From Nereocystis luetkeana (Eukaryota; Sar; Phaeophyceae; Laminariales; Laminariaceae): a stretch of DNA of 64,000 nucleotides. A model generated the notes under the pieces. It saw only the letters and a program-made list of their open reading frames with translations, made no database searches and had not been told where the DNA came from. Location: positions 12,488,961 to 12,552,960 of the forward strand of contig JARUPZ010000009.1 in assembly GCA_031213475.1 (NCBI GenBank). The letters run 5' to 3'. Every line of letters begins with the position of its first letter. The stretch's first letter is position 1. Both the position numbers and the translations under genes were made by a program. Of this stretch, positions 22,434 to 33,649 are shown piece by piece.

Positions 22434-25400
22434 TAGGGGATACTTGTAACCATCGTCACCTGGTTTCGGTAGGAGGCATGGAAAACGTGGGAGTAATTTC
22501 GGAGATTTTCGTTCGGGCGGCGGGGATCCCCAGGTCCAACCGAACGAGCCGCAGTGTTCTATGCTACCGTGAAAACTAGCGACTGCATTGCTCGCACCAC
22601 TTGACCAAACGGAAACACAAGTCGCCGACGCAAATCAGCTACGTAAGTGCACCTTTTCTGCCGCACGCCTCTTTTGTCATAACTCCCATCAAACGAAGTC
22701 ATCAACAACTGCGTTTCGAACGAACCCGGCCATGTCAGCGAGACTGGGAGGCAAGCCGCGGACGTGCGTATATGTGTCACGCTCAAATAATATGTTGCAC
22801 TGGGCCCAGCAGCGCGACATGTTCCAGTACGATGTAATGTGATATATTGATGGGCCGCGATGACAAAAAGCTGCACCCTAACCCTCGCGGAAAAACTAAT
22901 CCTACACCCTCGACCACGACAACGACGGCAAAACCTTCCCTCGAGTTGAGCTGGAAGGCAAGATTTTTTCACTAAAATCAAACAAAAAAAAAGTAACGAC
23001 GACGATATTCGTCCTTGCACCGACCTGTCGTCCAACCTCGTCCCTCGATCGGATGAACAATCGCACCCCGCAGAGGGGGGGGGAAAAAATGCAAATAATA
23101 CATACGATGCTCGCCCATCCAGGCCCGCTGCACGTAGACAACCCTCTGCTCTGTCGACGGATAGAAAATTGGAGAATTTTCGAACATGTACTGCCATACG
23201 CAAACTCATGTCAGCAGTCACCTTGAAATATCGACCAGTCCGATTGGCGTACACAGGTATTGCTGGTCCACCCAGAGTTTAACATGTATGGCATGTTACC
23301 TTTGATAAGTTACCTTGCAACGTGTACCCTTGAGGAACTTTTGACATTTGATTACTGGTACAGTGGTTGTCGCCCAACGCTTCGTCCGTCGCCGAAAGTG
23401 CGAGACCGCGACTTGGAAAAGAAAATATCAAAATCGACGAGCGGTGGGAGCGCTGAACCCTTCGCGCCGTGCAAATGAAGGCAGCAAGTACCGGGGGGGG
23501 AAAAGCGAAGCGGAGGGAACATCCCCGCCACGACGACCAAGGGGAACACCTCTCACAAAGAAGGACGGATAAGAAACCGAGCGATTATGGAGACAAGACT
23601 GAGATTTACAGGGAAAAAAGGAATTTAGGAGTCATATTGCACTGAGTCTAGCGTAGAAAGCACCCATTATCGACCACGAAATCTAGCATTAAGCACATCT
23701 TCTGTCTCTCGCCAGGCGCCCTGTACTGCCTAAATGACTTGAGCAGGACAGCAGAAGTGACGAGCAACAGAAGTTTAGCTGACAATTTTTTGCTCTGCTG
23801 GCTGCGGCTGCTACGTAAGCGCTTTGGTGTAGTTTTTGAGCACCTGATGCCATGCGCGCACACACGTGAATAATGCTTCGAGCTGCCGACCACCCACCCG
23901 CGTTAGCGCACCTTACCGCGCGGCCACCCCGTCCCGTACTCTACATGAAATGCCTGTAGGCGCCTGTACCAATACGCTGCCGTGTCGACCAGTGGCAATA
24001 CTGGTGCAATACTGGTGTACTATTAATCTATTAATAGGACATAGCTTATCCGCTCCCAACAACTGCTAACGGTACGGCCGACCTGGTTAAGCTTCTGCGT
24101 GCTTCTGGTCTCGAGACACTATAACCCCACATCAGCAGAAATAAACCAGACTGAAGAGAGCCACAACCTGGCCATCGATACTGCCGCCAGCTCGAGCACG
24201 GAGCGGAAAACGCAACAACGCACAATACCAGACGTTGGATCACATTAGTACCGCCAGGGTGTCCTCCAGCCCACAGCGGTACTGCCAAAAGATGCCTCAA
24301 CATATGAAAACACGATTGCGTTGTGCGCTTGCATGAACGAAGCAGACAGGGCATCACATAATATTTCGGAACATTCGGCAACAATAATATCCCCCGCACG
24401 AAAGGCACAATTTTATCCCTCGAAAATTCCGCGCACCAAAGCCGTTGAGGTAAAACAATACCAAACATGGATCAACACCCACCCCACCGCCCGACCCTGT
24501 GCACCCGGAACAGGCCCATACCACGGAATCGGACTCGCGCACATTTTGTGACCATAGTCAAGGGCAGTGCAAAGTCCGCGCCGGTTATGCAGTCCCCGAC
24601 ATAGGCCTGCCTCCCCTTGGCCATGCGGTCGATACGCACCCTAACACTCATATAGCAACGAGCGCGTCAAGCGCGAAACAGAATGGAAGGACCTTAAAAT
24701 TCTTTCAACACAATCACACCAAGATCGAATTAAAAAAACGGTTCTCAAGCCTCTTTAGTACACGCGCATCACGCCTGAAAAACGAAAAAAAAAGACGAAA
24801 ATGGAATCTCTCACACAACTGACATCAAGCTCGACACATAATATGTTCGAAACATGATCGACCTCAGGTAGTTAGTTGACTGCTTCCCGAGGCTCGAAAC
24901 ACAATGGATCTTTCGCTTATATAATGCGTGGCTTGAAACAAAAAACGTTTATTCTTGCACCTTCTCAAGGCCGGTTACAATCCCTCCCGTGCGCGCGTGC
25001 GCTTCCAAGGCCATGATGTGTCTTGTTGGGAATCATCCCATCCCGTTTTATTTTCATCGCGCGTGTTTTTCGTCGAACTTTCGAAGCCGCGCCTCAACGT
25101 CCGCCATGCGTTTCGCGTTTTCCGCCGTTTTCCTGAGATGGGGAGAAAAAAAAAAACGCACACACACAAAAATGGAACCACAAGCAACGAGCGTCAAAAC
25201 AGCGGGTAGTTCAATAACTACTTCAGTCCAACGGCCAAGAATGATAGAAGGAAAGGTTAATAGCCCCTGACTCGCGTCCTGATTTTTCTGCCGATTTTCT
25301 GGGAGAGAAACACAATGAAACGCATCCTGCTAAAAATCTCCCCTCAGCAGGTGAGGAACAATGGAAGGATGGGTTACAGCAGATCATACCTTTGTCAACT

Positions 25401-25549
25401 GTGGAAAAAACAAAATATTGGAGAAGGCGGCTGTCAATATCATGACCGTTGAGACAAACCAAACATAAGCGCTCGTTACACATCCAGCGATCATTGCAGC
25501 AAATGACAGTTACAAATACATAAACAGGCTAGAGCACAGCTTGACCGAA
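22434..25549. other. No supported gene
   Basis: About 3.1 kb without a recognisable gene or array. The longest open frame (22559-23254, minus, 231 residues) has no domain and is overlapped by equally long frames on the other strand. The frame at 24046-24468 (minus) is likewise unassigned. A short-palindrome cluster TATTAATCTATTAATA lies at about 24021-24036. Confidence 0.4.
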
Positions 25550-25835
25550 TCAATCGAACACGCTACGTACGCGCCAAGTGGGAGTCAAGCCGAGCAAAGA
25601 CGACTCGTACAAATCCACCCACATATCTATGTCCGAAAGTTTCTGCTTGGATTCTTGAGACTGGTCCGGTGTGGTTGTTGGTGTCGCTGCTGCTGCTACC
25701 GAAGCAGATTCCGTTACGGCAGGCGTCGTAGGGGACGGTGACAAAACAGCCCCTGGTGATGTCACTGAGGGGGGTTGTTCGTCGGCCAGGACGGCATCCA
25801 ACGCGGCTTGCACCTTATTTTTTTCGTTCGTCGCG
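25550..25835 (-). CDS. Coiled-coil gene, last visible exon
   Basis: Acceptor GGCAG, then ATNEKNKVQAALDAVLADEQ, a low-complexity Ser/Thr/Pro/Ala stretch, and an acidic-hydrophobic tail. The terminal 20 bases are coding only if the GTACGT at 25570 is not used as a donor. Confidence 0.6.
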
Positions 25836-28800
25836 CTGCCAGAAAAGCACACCGAAAACAGAGGAGGGAACATGTTGACAGAAAAAACATTTACGGTAGT
25901 CAAGATCGCGCTCCGAGCAAAACGACAGGGGAAGACCGAAATGCCCAGGCTTACTGTCGCCTTGCCACCGCAGGCCGCTGTCAGCACACCAACATCAAGG
26001 GAGGGAAAGTAAGACAGCGCGAAATTTCGTGCTACCGCTAGCCCACAAATACGTGAGGGGAAAGCACACGAAAAAAAAGCACGCAATCTATTCTCTATGG
26101 CTGTACACGGGTCATGATCGGACCCGCTGATCGGGTAAGGAGGCCTTCAAAAACTCACGGGTCGGGTCGAGTCGGGTCAAGAGGTGCTCGAAATATCATT
26201 TATTCAAAATATCACGGGTCGAGTCGGGCCGGGTGACACTATTCGGCCCGATCCGCGAGTTTCGATCCGACCCCTGAGCTGCCCTGCTAATTGGACGTTT
26301 TCATTGCATTCATTGCACGGCGCTGTCAGTTCACAAAACACACACAACAGCAAGAAGGGCAGAATCAAACGACATCTTTTAACGGGGTCAGCAGTCAGCA
26401 CACGAAAAACGGACGAGAAACCCCTCCGCAAAAAAACACAGATACACGCACATAACCTTAGTTCCTTTTTCTAATTTTCATAACCTCCGGCGGATTGGTA
26501 AAAAGAAGGCTCAACCTCACCACACCACCACGTTTAGAATACGTGTCGGCGTGTGTCAACTTAACCCGTCGCTCCCGTTGCAACAGCAGAGCCGTGTTGT
26601 CAACATCGCGCGCTGCTAGCGAACAAGAACGAAAGGAGGAAGCACACAAAAAAAAAAGAAGATAAATATCGCGCTAGCACGAGCACCCGAAGACAGGAGG
26701 GGAAACACGAAAGAAAAGACAAGTCTGATTTCGCGTTGTAAATAGGGCTGTTGATTGATCTCTAAAGGTATAGACGCAGCTGGCACGGGAACGCGTGGTT
26801 GCTCCAGACAATATCACGGAACTCATCTTATATTATACATCCGAGCTGTCGAGCTGACTCGCCTCATATGGAGCTACATCTAACGAGTGGTATTGGTGGG
26901 GTACACGTTACCCCGACATCCCAATACCCTACACCAGAATCCCTGTTCAGCATGGAACTCCTCAATCTACGATGGATCTTACGGATCGTGTTCTTGAGCA
27001 CAATCAACATCCCCCCTGCTCACTATACACGACCATACTCCAATATTCCCCCAGGTCGGTAACACTGTACACGACCCTATTAATGTCCCCCCTGCTCCGG
27101 TGCATGACAAGGCACGAAATAGCAGGGTTGATAGATCGCAATATCAGAATCACCTCATACCAAACTCAGAAACTCAAAACTCCAATCTGTAACTCAAAAA
27201 TCAAGTCCTCGAATCAACACTCAAATCGTCATATCATTATTCAAACGATCAAATCCAAAGCCTCTCTGTTCCAAACATGTAAAACTCTCGAAATCCAATG
27301 CCAGGTAAAACGGCACTCTTCTCGGGATTCAGCCAGGTAAAACGGCGTTGTCCGCGGAATTGATCCAAGTATATTCGTCCACTTTCAAGAAAATGTGAAA
27401 CGCAAATCGACTCGAACGTAATTGTAGAAATTCCAATCCTGTCGACAAATAATCAGCGTGTTAGTTACCAAAAACCGAAAACGAAAAGTATTCAATCCGA
27501 ACCGTATGCACCCCCTGGCATTTCAGTGTTCAGTCCTACCAACCTCTCTCTCAGTATTCCGAACTTCTATCCAAACCTTCCCTCGTCAGAAAACATTTTT
27601 ATGTGGACCGCACACGCCCCCAGGCGCTTCCTAGTCTCACTTCAGCCTTGTCAAAAACCTACCAGGTAAATCACAAGTATCATCAGAAAAATACCACAGG
27701 AGTGGTCATGCCAATAAAAACAAATCAAGTCAAGAAACTTAGTGCCAGAGATCGCTTGGCACTGGTGGCGAAGGCTCTGGAGAGCAGCAGTTGCAGGGGC
27801 AACAGCACCTCCAGTAGCACCGTCGCAACAGCAGCAGTCAGAGGACTGCTGCGCCTGTTGCGACGATGAAGCGCACGCAGCAACCACCGTCATCGCCGCC
27901 GCCGTCACCACCGCCGCCGCAACCGCCGTCTTCGCTACCGCCGCTGCCGCCGCCGTCGTCTCGACCGCCGCGTTACCGTCGATGCTGCAACACCCCAGGA
28001 GAGCCACGTATCTGCCTGAATCTATCTGTGGGTTCGTTTCGCGCTGGCGAAGTAGAAGTAGAAATTAATAAGGATATATGAGAGGGTGAAGGACGAGTAT
28101 GTGTATCGCCGGGAGGAGAAGGGTGGAAGGTGGAGACCGCGGGTGGAAGCTGAAAGTGTTTTGGGCAAAATCGTTTTCAGCTTCCACCCGCGGTCTCCAC
28201 CTTCCACCCTGCTCCTCCCGGCGATACACATACTCGTCCTTCACCCTCTCATATATCCTTATTAATTTCTACTTCTACTTCGCCAGCGCGAAACGAACCC
28301 ACAGATAGATTCAGGCAGATACGTGGCTCTCCTGGGGTGTTGCAGCATCGACGGTAACGCGGCGGTCGAGACGACGGCGGCGGCAGCGGCGGTAGCGAAG
28401 ACGGCGGTTGCGGCGGCGGTGGTGACGGCGGCGGCGATGACGGTGGTTGCTGCGTGCGCTTCATCGTCGCAACAGGCGCAGCAGTCCTCTGACTGCTGCT
28501 GTTGCGACGGTGCTACTGGAGGTGCTGTTGCCCCTGCAACTGCTGCTCTCCAGAGCCTTCGCCACCAGTGCCAAGCGAATCTACCAGGTCCGGCTCAAAC
28601 TTGGCCCTGCTGGGATCGCTGCTGCTTCTGGTGCGGCATCTTCTTCTTCTTCTCTTACGTCCTTTCCACCAGGACCTCGATCCTCTCCGGGATCATCCGC
28701 AGCAGCAGCTTCTCTACATGCATATACATGCATATTCTACTAATTTCCCACGTTGGCTTCCAGACTAGACACGCCATCTAAACCAGACATGCCGGAAGGT

Positions 28801-31800
28801 TCCCACCTCTCTAGGTTGGCCTGGGCCACGCTTGCCAATAGAAGATCACCGGTTCTTCACTAGTGTGTTGATTGATCTCTAAAGGTATAGACGCAGCTGG
28901 CACGGGAACGCGTGGTTGCTCCAGACAATATCACGGAACTCATCTTATATTATACATCCGAGCTGTCGAGCTGACTCGCCTCATATGGAGCTACATCTAA
29001 CGAGTGGTATTGGTGGGGTACACGTTACCCCGACATCCCAATACCCTACACCAGAATCCCTGTTCAGCATGGAACTCCTCAATCTACGATGGATCTTACG
29101 GATCGTGTTCTTGAGCACAGTCAACAAGGGCCAACACTGGAAGGGACACACAGTAACAAGGGACACTAACAATGTTTGACCTGTCGATATCTTTGTTATC
29201 TTCCACCACGCAGCATTTGCTTGCGATCTCCAAACTGTCTGTGGTTTACGCTCGCGGCCCCCTCTGGCTTGTGACCAAGTAATTTGCATGCAACTATGGC
29301 ATACAGGTGTATCAGGTACAAGGTACTTGGTACACATGAGGGAAGAATAGTCAGTATGTACACTGGGTGTGTGCCGGGTGTTGCTGGGTTGAAGGAACGG
29401 CTTCAGTATGTACACTGGGTGTGTGCCGGGTGTTGTTGGGTTGAAGGAAGGAACGGCTTCGGGTGAGAAACGACATCTACCACGTAACGACACAGACAGC
29501 GCGATCAGCAACAACAGAGCCAACAACAGCATCACTTACCACATCAACACCGACAACAACCATGACAGCCATAACAGCAGCGGCAACACCACCACCAACA
29601 ACAACAACAAAAACAACGACAACAAAAACAACAACAAGAACAACAAGAACAACACCAACAAACAAGGTATCTCGAGTTGACTCACACGATGTCCTCTCTC
29701 AAAGCCTTGAGGTCATTCATCCACACCCCTCCGTCATCCTTCTTCAGCCCCTTCTCTTCAATCCAGTCGCCCCCATCGATGGTACGCTCCAGCTCTGAAA
29801 TCGGAGGCAAACAGCTACAGTAGGTAAGTATCCGTAGCAGTGCCAGTAGAAACGACCGTATGCATCAATGCCAGTTATGAATGCCAGCAATCGATGCCAG
29901 GTATCAGTGCCAGTACGCCATCAGCATCAATACCAAGGATTGCCTTCAGCGATCGTGCGCTCCAGGTCGGAGATTGGTGACAAACACCGTCAGTAACAGC
30001 ATAAATGCCAGTAGCAGTATCAGTATCAGTGTCAGCATTTGTGCGACTGTATCGCTACTATAATAGTATAATAGTATACGTGCCAGTACTACTGCAAGAC
30101 TAACGTGCCAGCACCAGTACCAAGGATTGCCCGCAGCGATGGTGCACTCCAGGCCGGAGTTTGGTGGCAAGCAGGGTCCATATCACAGCCAATGCCAGTA
30201 TCAGTACCAGTATCAACGCCAGTATTATTAATAGTACCAGTAAAAATGTCAGCATCAGTACCAATACCAGCATCAGCACATACAAGTATCAGCAATTGAG
30301 TTATCTCCACTCTACAAAACAGGTCGGATGTAGGTGGCTAAATCCTTAGTGTCAGTATCAATGCCAGCAGTAGTATCGGGATAACTTCGAATTTTAGTGG
30401 CGGCATCATTATCAGCCTCGATATCAGTACCAAGATCAGTCCAAGCGCCCGTATCGTTACCAGCCCTGTACCAGTAGCAACATCAGTACCAGACGGCAGC
30501 GAATACCAATGCCAGTATCTGTACGAAGCACTAAAATCTTAGTATCAGTAACGGGCAGTGCCAATGTCAGTATCAGTGTCCGTACGACTACGACTACCAG
30601 TATCAGTGTCAGCAGATTGATCTGTATTCTTATCGGTATCAGGAAGATAGTATAGCTCTCGCTAGGAAACCGCACAGCAGGATATACTAGAGTAGGGTTA
30701 GGAATCTATAAATATCGCCAACTTGTGCGCGTGCGTTGGTACAATAATCATAGATGCTGGACGGCACTTGTTGACGTCCACTCTAAACCAACACACAGCC
30801 AAGCTAAAAAAACTCCATGATATGCTGTTAGCCCAAAATGCTGCATGATTTTCAGTAACCCCCAAATCTCCGCTTGAAAGCAAAACCCGCAGCAGCAGCA
30901 GCAGCAGCGACAAAATCAGCGGAATCGTAGCAGCAGCAGTAGCAGCGAAACCATCACCAGCAGCAGCAGCAGCAGCGACGAAAGCAGCAGCGGTCTCTCT
31001 GCGAAACGGCGTACTGGGTCCTCTCGGGTTTGTTGAGCGCTGGTGCTATGCTGCTGCTGCTCCTGCTGCTGCCGATTGCTTGTGCAGGTTTGATGGACGT
31101 CGTCGAAAATTGCCGTCAACCAGCTAGAGACGGGTTCCATTGAAGACCGAACAAAAACGAACAGTAACATAAAGCAGCAAACACAGCAGCACCGCGGCAG
31201 CACAAGCAGCGTTCACCCCTATATTTCCTGCGCGACGGCGTACTGGTGGACCTTCTGATGCTGTCCAGCGTTGGTGCTGTGCTACTGATCGTCTTTGATA
31301 TGTGTCTGTTGTCTGTATTCGTTCATCATATGTGTTGGTTTGGTGGGCGTCTTCGAAAATCGGTTTCAGCTGACTCGAAACGGGTCCCAATGCAAAACCA
31401 ACACAACAGGCGCAGGACCACAGCCCTGAAAGCAGCGAGCAGCAGCAGAAGCAGCCCCACAGCGCACTCTTACGGGGGATCATAGTAAATAGGGCCAAAT
31501 TCGGTCAGTAAAAATAGCGGAAAGTATACGTTTTTGCGTGTACCGTAGGCCCTACCCTGGCATATAATATGGTCCCCGCGTCATAAAAGCAGCGAGCAGC
31601 AAAAGCAGAAGTGGCCACTCGTAGCGTTCATGTCCAACGGCGTAGAGTTGGCCCCTCTTGGTGTTGCTCGGCGCTGATATTGTACATACTTCCGTTTGGA
31701 GGCCCACGAGCAACCCTATTACGGGGGACCATAGTTAATAGGACCAAATATTGTTAGTAGAAATGGTTAAATATATAGGTTTTTATGTGTACCACAGGTC

Positions 31801-32751
31801 CTATTAACTATGGTCCCCCGTAATAGTCCGTAGCTATCTCACCGTTCAAGGCGCCAAGAGCAGCTCGCCAGCACGGTATTGGACACCAGAAACAGCAGTG
31901 GTACACCTGACACCCCTACTCTTTGTAAAGCAGTTGCATTGCAATCACAGTGCCAGTAACAATGCTATTAATAGCATCAGTACAAGCACTATTTTTTCAG
32001 TGCCCGTGCCATAAACAAGCCCAGTATAAGCCGTTACCGCATCCGGCGGCAGCGCTCTGCAACAGCGCTCCGCGTCGACGGACCCACGCTCCACCCTCCC
32101 CTAACAAGTTTAGCGTGGACTTTGCTCTACAACTTGGAATACGAGTCTGATACGTACACGTCGCTGCTGCCGCGAAAATTGGGGGAAAACTAAAACTGTA
32201 GTTTTCGCGACCTCTCCGCACTCCCTTCGCGACAGCACCTACACGTACGTCTACGTCTACTGCTTGAGGAAAAGAACACTCAATTAATTTTATTATTACG
32301 ATCGAAAACCAACATCGTTGTATATAACATTCGAATTCCATACTGACGTTGTTGTGATCTTTTTCAAAAACAAAAGCACAAAAAAAAAAAAAAGAGGTCG
32401 ACAAAAATCGGAAATAGTTTTTCTTTACGAACCAGAAATCGAAGGACAGAGTTTAATAGCGGAACCTTCTCGATTCCAGAGCGAATACACGAAGATAACC
32501 TTCCGCTGCATATGCGATACACAAACCGCTTCGACGTACTCACCCTCCACCCTACGCTGCAAGTCCAGCATGGCCTTATCGTTGTCCGCCACCTTTGACG
32601 CTATCGATCCCACTGCTGCACCCGTCGCTCCAGACGGCGAGGCTCCCGCAGACGACACAGCTGCTGCCGCCCGCTCCTCTTGGTTCGCCCAGTAGCGTTG
32701 GCTCATGCGTCGCACAACCATCCCTCGCACCTCGTCCGCAGGTGAGCGCGG
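25550..32751 (-). CDS. Coiled-coil protein of unknown function (three exons seen)
   Basis: Exons 32751-32544, 29794-29686 and 25835-25550 join in matching phases through introns starting GTGAGT and ending CAG. The first seen exon (about 70 residues) begins after a CAG acceptor, or the gene may start at a Met inside it (MVVRRMSQRYW). The junction reads DLQRRVEELERTIDGGDW, a heptad-like coiled coil, followed by KGLKKDDGGVWMNDLKALRE. The last exon has a Thr/Ser/Pro/Ala-rich linker and the tail SDIDMWVDLYESSLLGLTPT. It ends either at a stop at 25550 or at a GTACGT donor at 25570. The LTR element at 26749-29126 sits in the second intron, and the first intron holds satellite DNA with echoes of the middle exon. 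I recognise no family; upstream exons are missing. Confidence 0.6.
26102..26296. mobile_element. hAT-like element with GGGTC repeats (locus 3)
   Basis: The left edge reads GGCTGTACACGGGTCATGATC. The right edge reads, inward, CAGGGCAGCTCAGGGGTCGG. (C)ACGGGTCGGGTC and GAGTCGGG words fill the inside. No transposase is seen. It lies in the last visible intron of the coiled-coil gene. Confidence 0.55.
26465..26590 (-). repeat. Dispersed repeat R3, copy 2
   Basis: An inverted copy of the 20700 repeat, containing CCTCCGGCGGATTGGTAAAA and TCACCACACCACCACGT. Confidence 0.65.
26749..27009. repeat. Left long terminal repeat
   Basis: It is 261 bp, TG...CA bounded, preceded by AGGGC. Confidence 0.85.
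27753..28577. repeat. 825-bp near-perfect palindrome inside the LTR element
   Basis: Arms 27753-28164 and 28166-28577 are inverted copies centred on 28165. Apart from a few bases at the centre (GTGTTTTGGGCAAAATCG) I saw only one mismatch, near 28119 and its partner 28211. The arms include a GC-rich CCGCCG-type stretch, giving mirror-image alanine-rich and proline-rich open frames on both strands. Confidence 0.9.
28866..29126. repeat. Right long terminal repeat
   Basis: It is 261 bp, identical to the left repeat except at one base near its end, and followed by AGGGC. Confidence 0.85.
29345..29460. repeat. Tandem duplication, about 55 bp x 2
   Basis: Two copies of CAGTATGTACACTGGGTGTG followed by TGCCGGGTGTTGYTGGGTTG and AAGGAACGGCTTC. 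Confidence 0.85.
29490..29670. repeat. ACA-rich simple repeat
   Basis: Degenerate (AAC)n/(ACA)n tract lying directly 3' of the middle exon donor of the coiled-coil gene (minus strand). Confidence 0.8.
29686..29794 (-). CDS. Coiled-coil gene, middle exon
   Basis: Acceptor TTTCAG, donor GTGAGT. It carries LERTIDGGDWIEEKGLKKDD. Three decayed copies of its 5' edge lie upstream in the same intron. Confidence 0.65.
29795..30650 (-). repeat. Intron satellite CAGTAT/CAGTRC with exon echoes
   Basis: The intron upstream of the middle exon of the coiled-coil gene is largely a degenerate CAGTATCAGTRCCAGTA hexamer-type satellite. Embedded in it are decayed copies of the exon's acceptor edge at about 29935-29987, 30118-30175 and a weaker one at about 30315-30348, spaced 170-190 bp. 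The copies retain TTTGYCACCAAWCTCCGRCC-like sequence corresponding to the exon's acceptor and first codons. Confidence 0.7.
30860..31400. repeat. Repeat R4, two tandem copies, with CAG tracts
   Basis: About 31010-31145 and 31230-31395 share CGGCGTACTGG..., GAGCGCTGGTGCTATGCTG or CAGCGTTGGTGCTGTGCTA, and GACGTCGTCGAAAATTG or GGCGTCTTCGAAAATCG, then ACGGGTYCCATTG. A third, inverted copy lies at 57405-57570. (CAG)n tracts at about 30888-30910 and 30930-30985 precede them. Confidence 0.65.
31470..31585. mobile_element. 105-bp TTACGGGGG MITE, copy 5
   Basis: The left end TTACGGGGGATCATAGTAAA is good. The right part carries a short extra segment and the eroded end GGTCCCCGCGTCATAA. Confidence 0.8.
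31719..31823. mobile_element. 105-bp TTACGGGGG MITE, copy 6 (best preserved)
   Basis: It has nearly perfect terminal inverted repeats of about 28 bp (TTACGGGGGACCATAGTTAA ... inverted at the right end) and TA target duplications at 31717-31718 and 31824-31825. The centre is AT-rich with TAGGTTTTTATGTGTACC. Confidence 0.92.
32544..32751 (-). CDS. Coiled-coil gene, first visible exon
   Basis: It is rich in Ala, Arg, Glu and Gln, and ends in phase 1 before GTGAGT. The start is uncertain: acceptor CAG at 32752-32754, or an internal Met. Confidence 0.6.
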
Positions 32752-33565
32752 CTGCTTCACATCAAACCGGCGAATGGGTGGAATTTTTTGGGGGGGTTAG
32801 AAGAAACGAAAGGATACAGTTCTGCGTCTAAACAAAGTGGTATAATTTTGCGGGTAGACCGGGCGTTTTCCCCCAAAAAAGTGGCTGGTGTAGTAAGAGG
32901 GATGGGCTCACCCTTATAGGACCCACAGATAGCACCTCAGATACATATTTAGGCAAATTCTTCGAATATGTATGTATGCCACTGTTACGGCTGGGAATGG
33001 ATTCGTTTTCGCACGTACACCAAAAAAAAAAACAATATCGCATGGTCGAGATCTGGCAAACAAATTTTCAGGATGATGGTGACAAAAAAAAACTTTTGCC
33101 ACCAAAAAAAACGTTCGACGGTGCTGCCTCTCAAACATAAAATAAAAAGCTGTGCGGGGGTCGGCGTCGCGGCGTTGAGCTACGAGCTGAAAAAAAAGTC
33201 AGTTCTAAAATTTTGCACAAATTGCGCTGCTGGACAGCTCACCACCGAGACCAGAGCGTAGAGCGGTAGTGCCGACACGGACGTGCGAGAGTGAGCGAAT
33301 CGCATATTTCTGGTGGCCGCTTGGGATCGGCGGCTGGCAGCACGAGAATGCCGCCCCCCCCTGTGAAACCTATCTTGTACAGATCAAGTCGCAGGCAACG
33401 TGGTCCTGCTTTGTTGCTGCTGGGCACGACGTGTAAACAACCAGAAATCACATACCCACACATAGCCATCGACGACCGGCCGCGTGTTGCTATACTGCAC
33501 ATCGCGAAGACCCGGATTTCCACAGCGCTGCCCGCACCTCCGTAGAAGCGCGCCCCTAGCTCTAT

Positions 33566-33643
33566 TCATAGCCCACGGGCAAGTTGTTGCTGTGCGTACA
33601 GCTGGGCCTGAGCCTTGCGGCCAAGGCCGCCTTCACTACGCGC
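33566..33643 (-). CDS. Candidate terminal exon of an unknown gene
   Basis: After an acceptor-like CTTCAG at 33644-33649, a minus-strand frame reads SEGGLGRKAQAQLYAQQQLA and stops at TGA (33566-33568). Composition is strongly coding-like, but its phase does not fit the first visible exon of the coiled-coil gene, and no upstream exon was found before the end of the M41-like gene at 35103. Confidence 0.3.
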   Translation of the reverse strand, partial: ARSEGGLGRKAQAQLYAQQQLARGL

Positions 33644-33649
33644 CTGAAG

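Larger units (their letters stand above)
26749..29126. mobile_element. Young non-autonomous LTR retrotransposon-like element
   Basis: Two 261-bp direct repeats (26749-27009 and 28866-29126) differ at one position. Each begins TGTTGATTG and ends CAATCAACA or CAGTCAACA, the TG...CA ends with short inverted repeats expected of LTRs. The element is flanked by the 5-bp target duplication AGGGC (26744-26748, 29127-29131). The 1.86-kb interior shows no gag, protease, reverse transcriptase or integrase, so this is a TRIM/LARD-type passenger whose ends look whole. One difference in 261 bp implies very recent insertion. It lies in an intron of the coiled-coil gene. Most of the interior is the palindrome listed separately. 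Confidence 0.85.

Noticed and set aside
22559-23254. 231-residue minus-strand open frame
   Set aside because: Composition and lack of any domain suggest chance. It is overlapped by several competing frames.
27651-28781. Identical alanine-rich proteins on opposite strands
   Set aside because: Both are readings of the two arms of one palindrome, with GCC/GCG repeats giving the alanines. They are not two genes.
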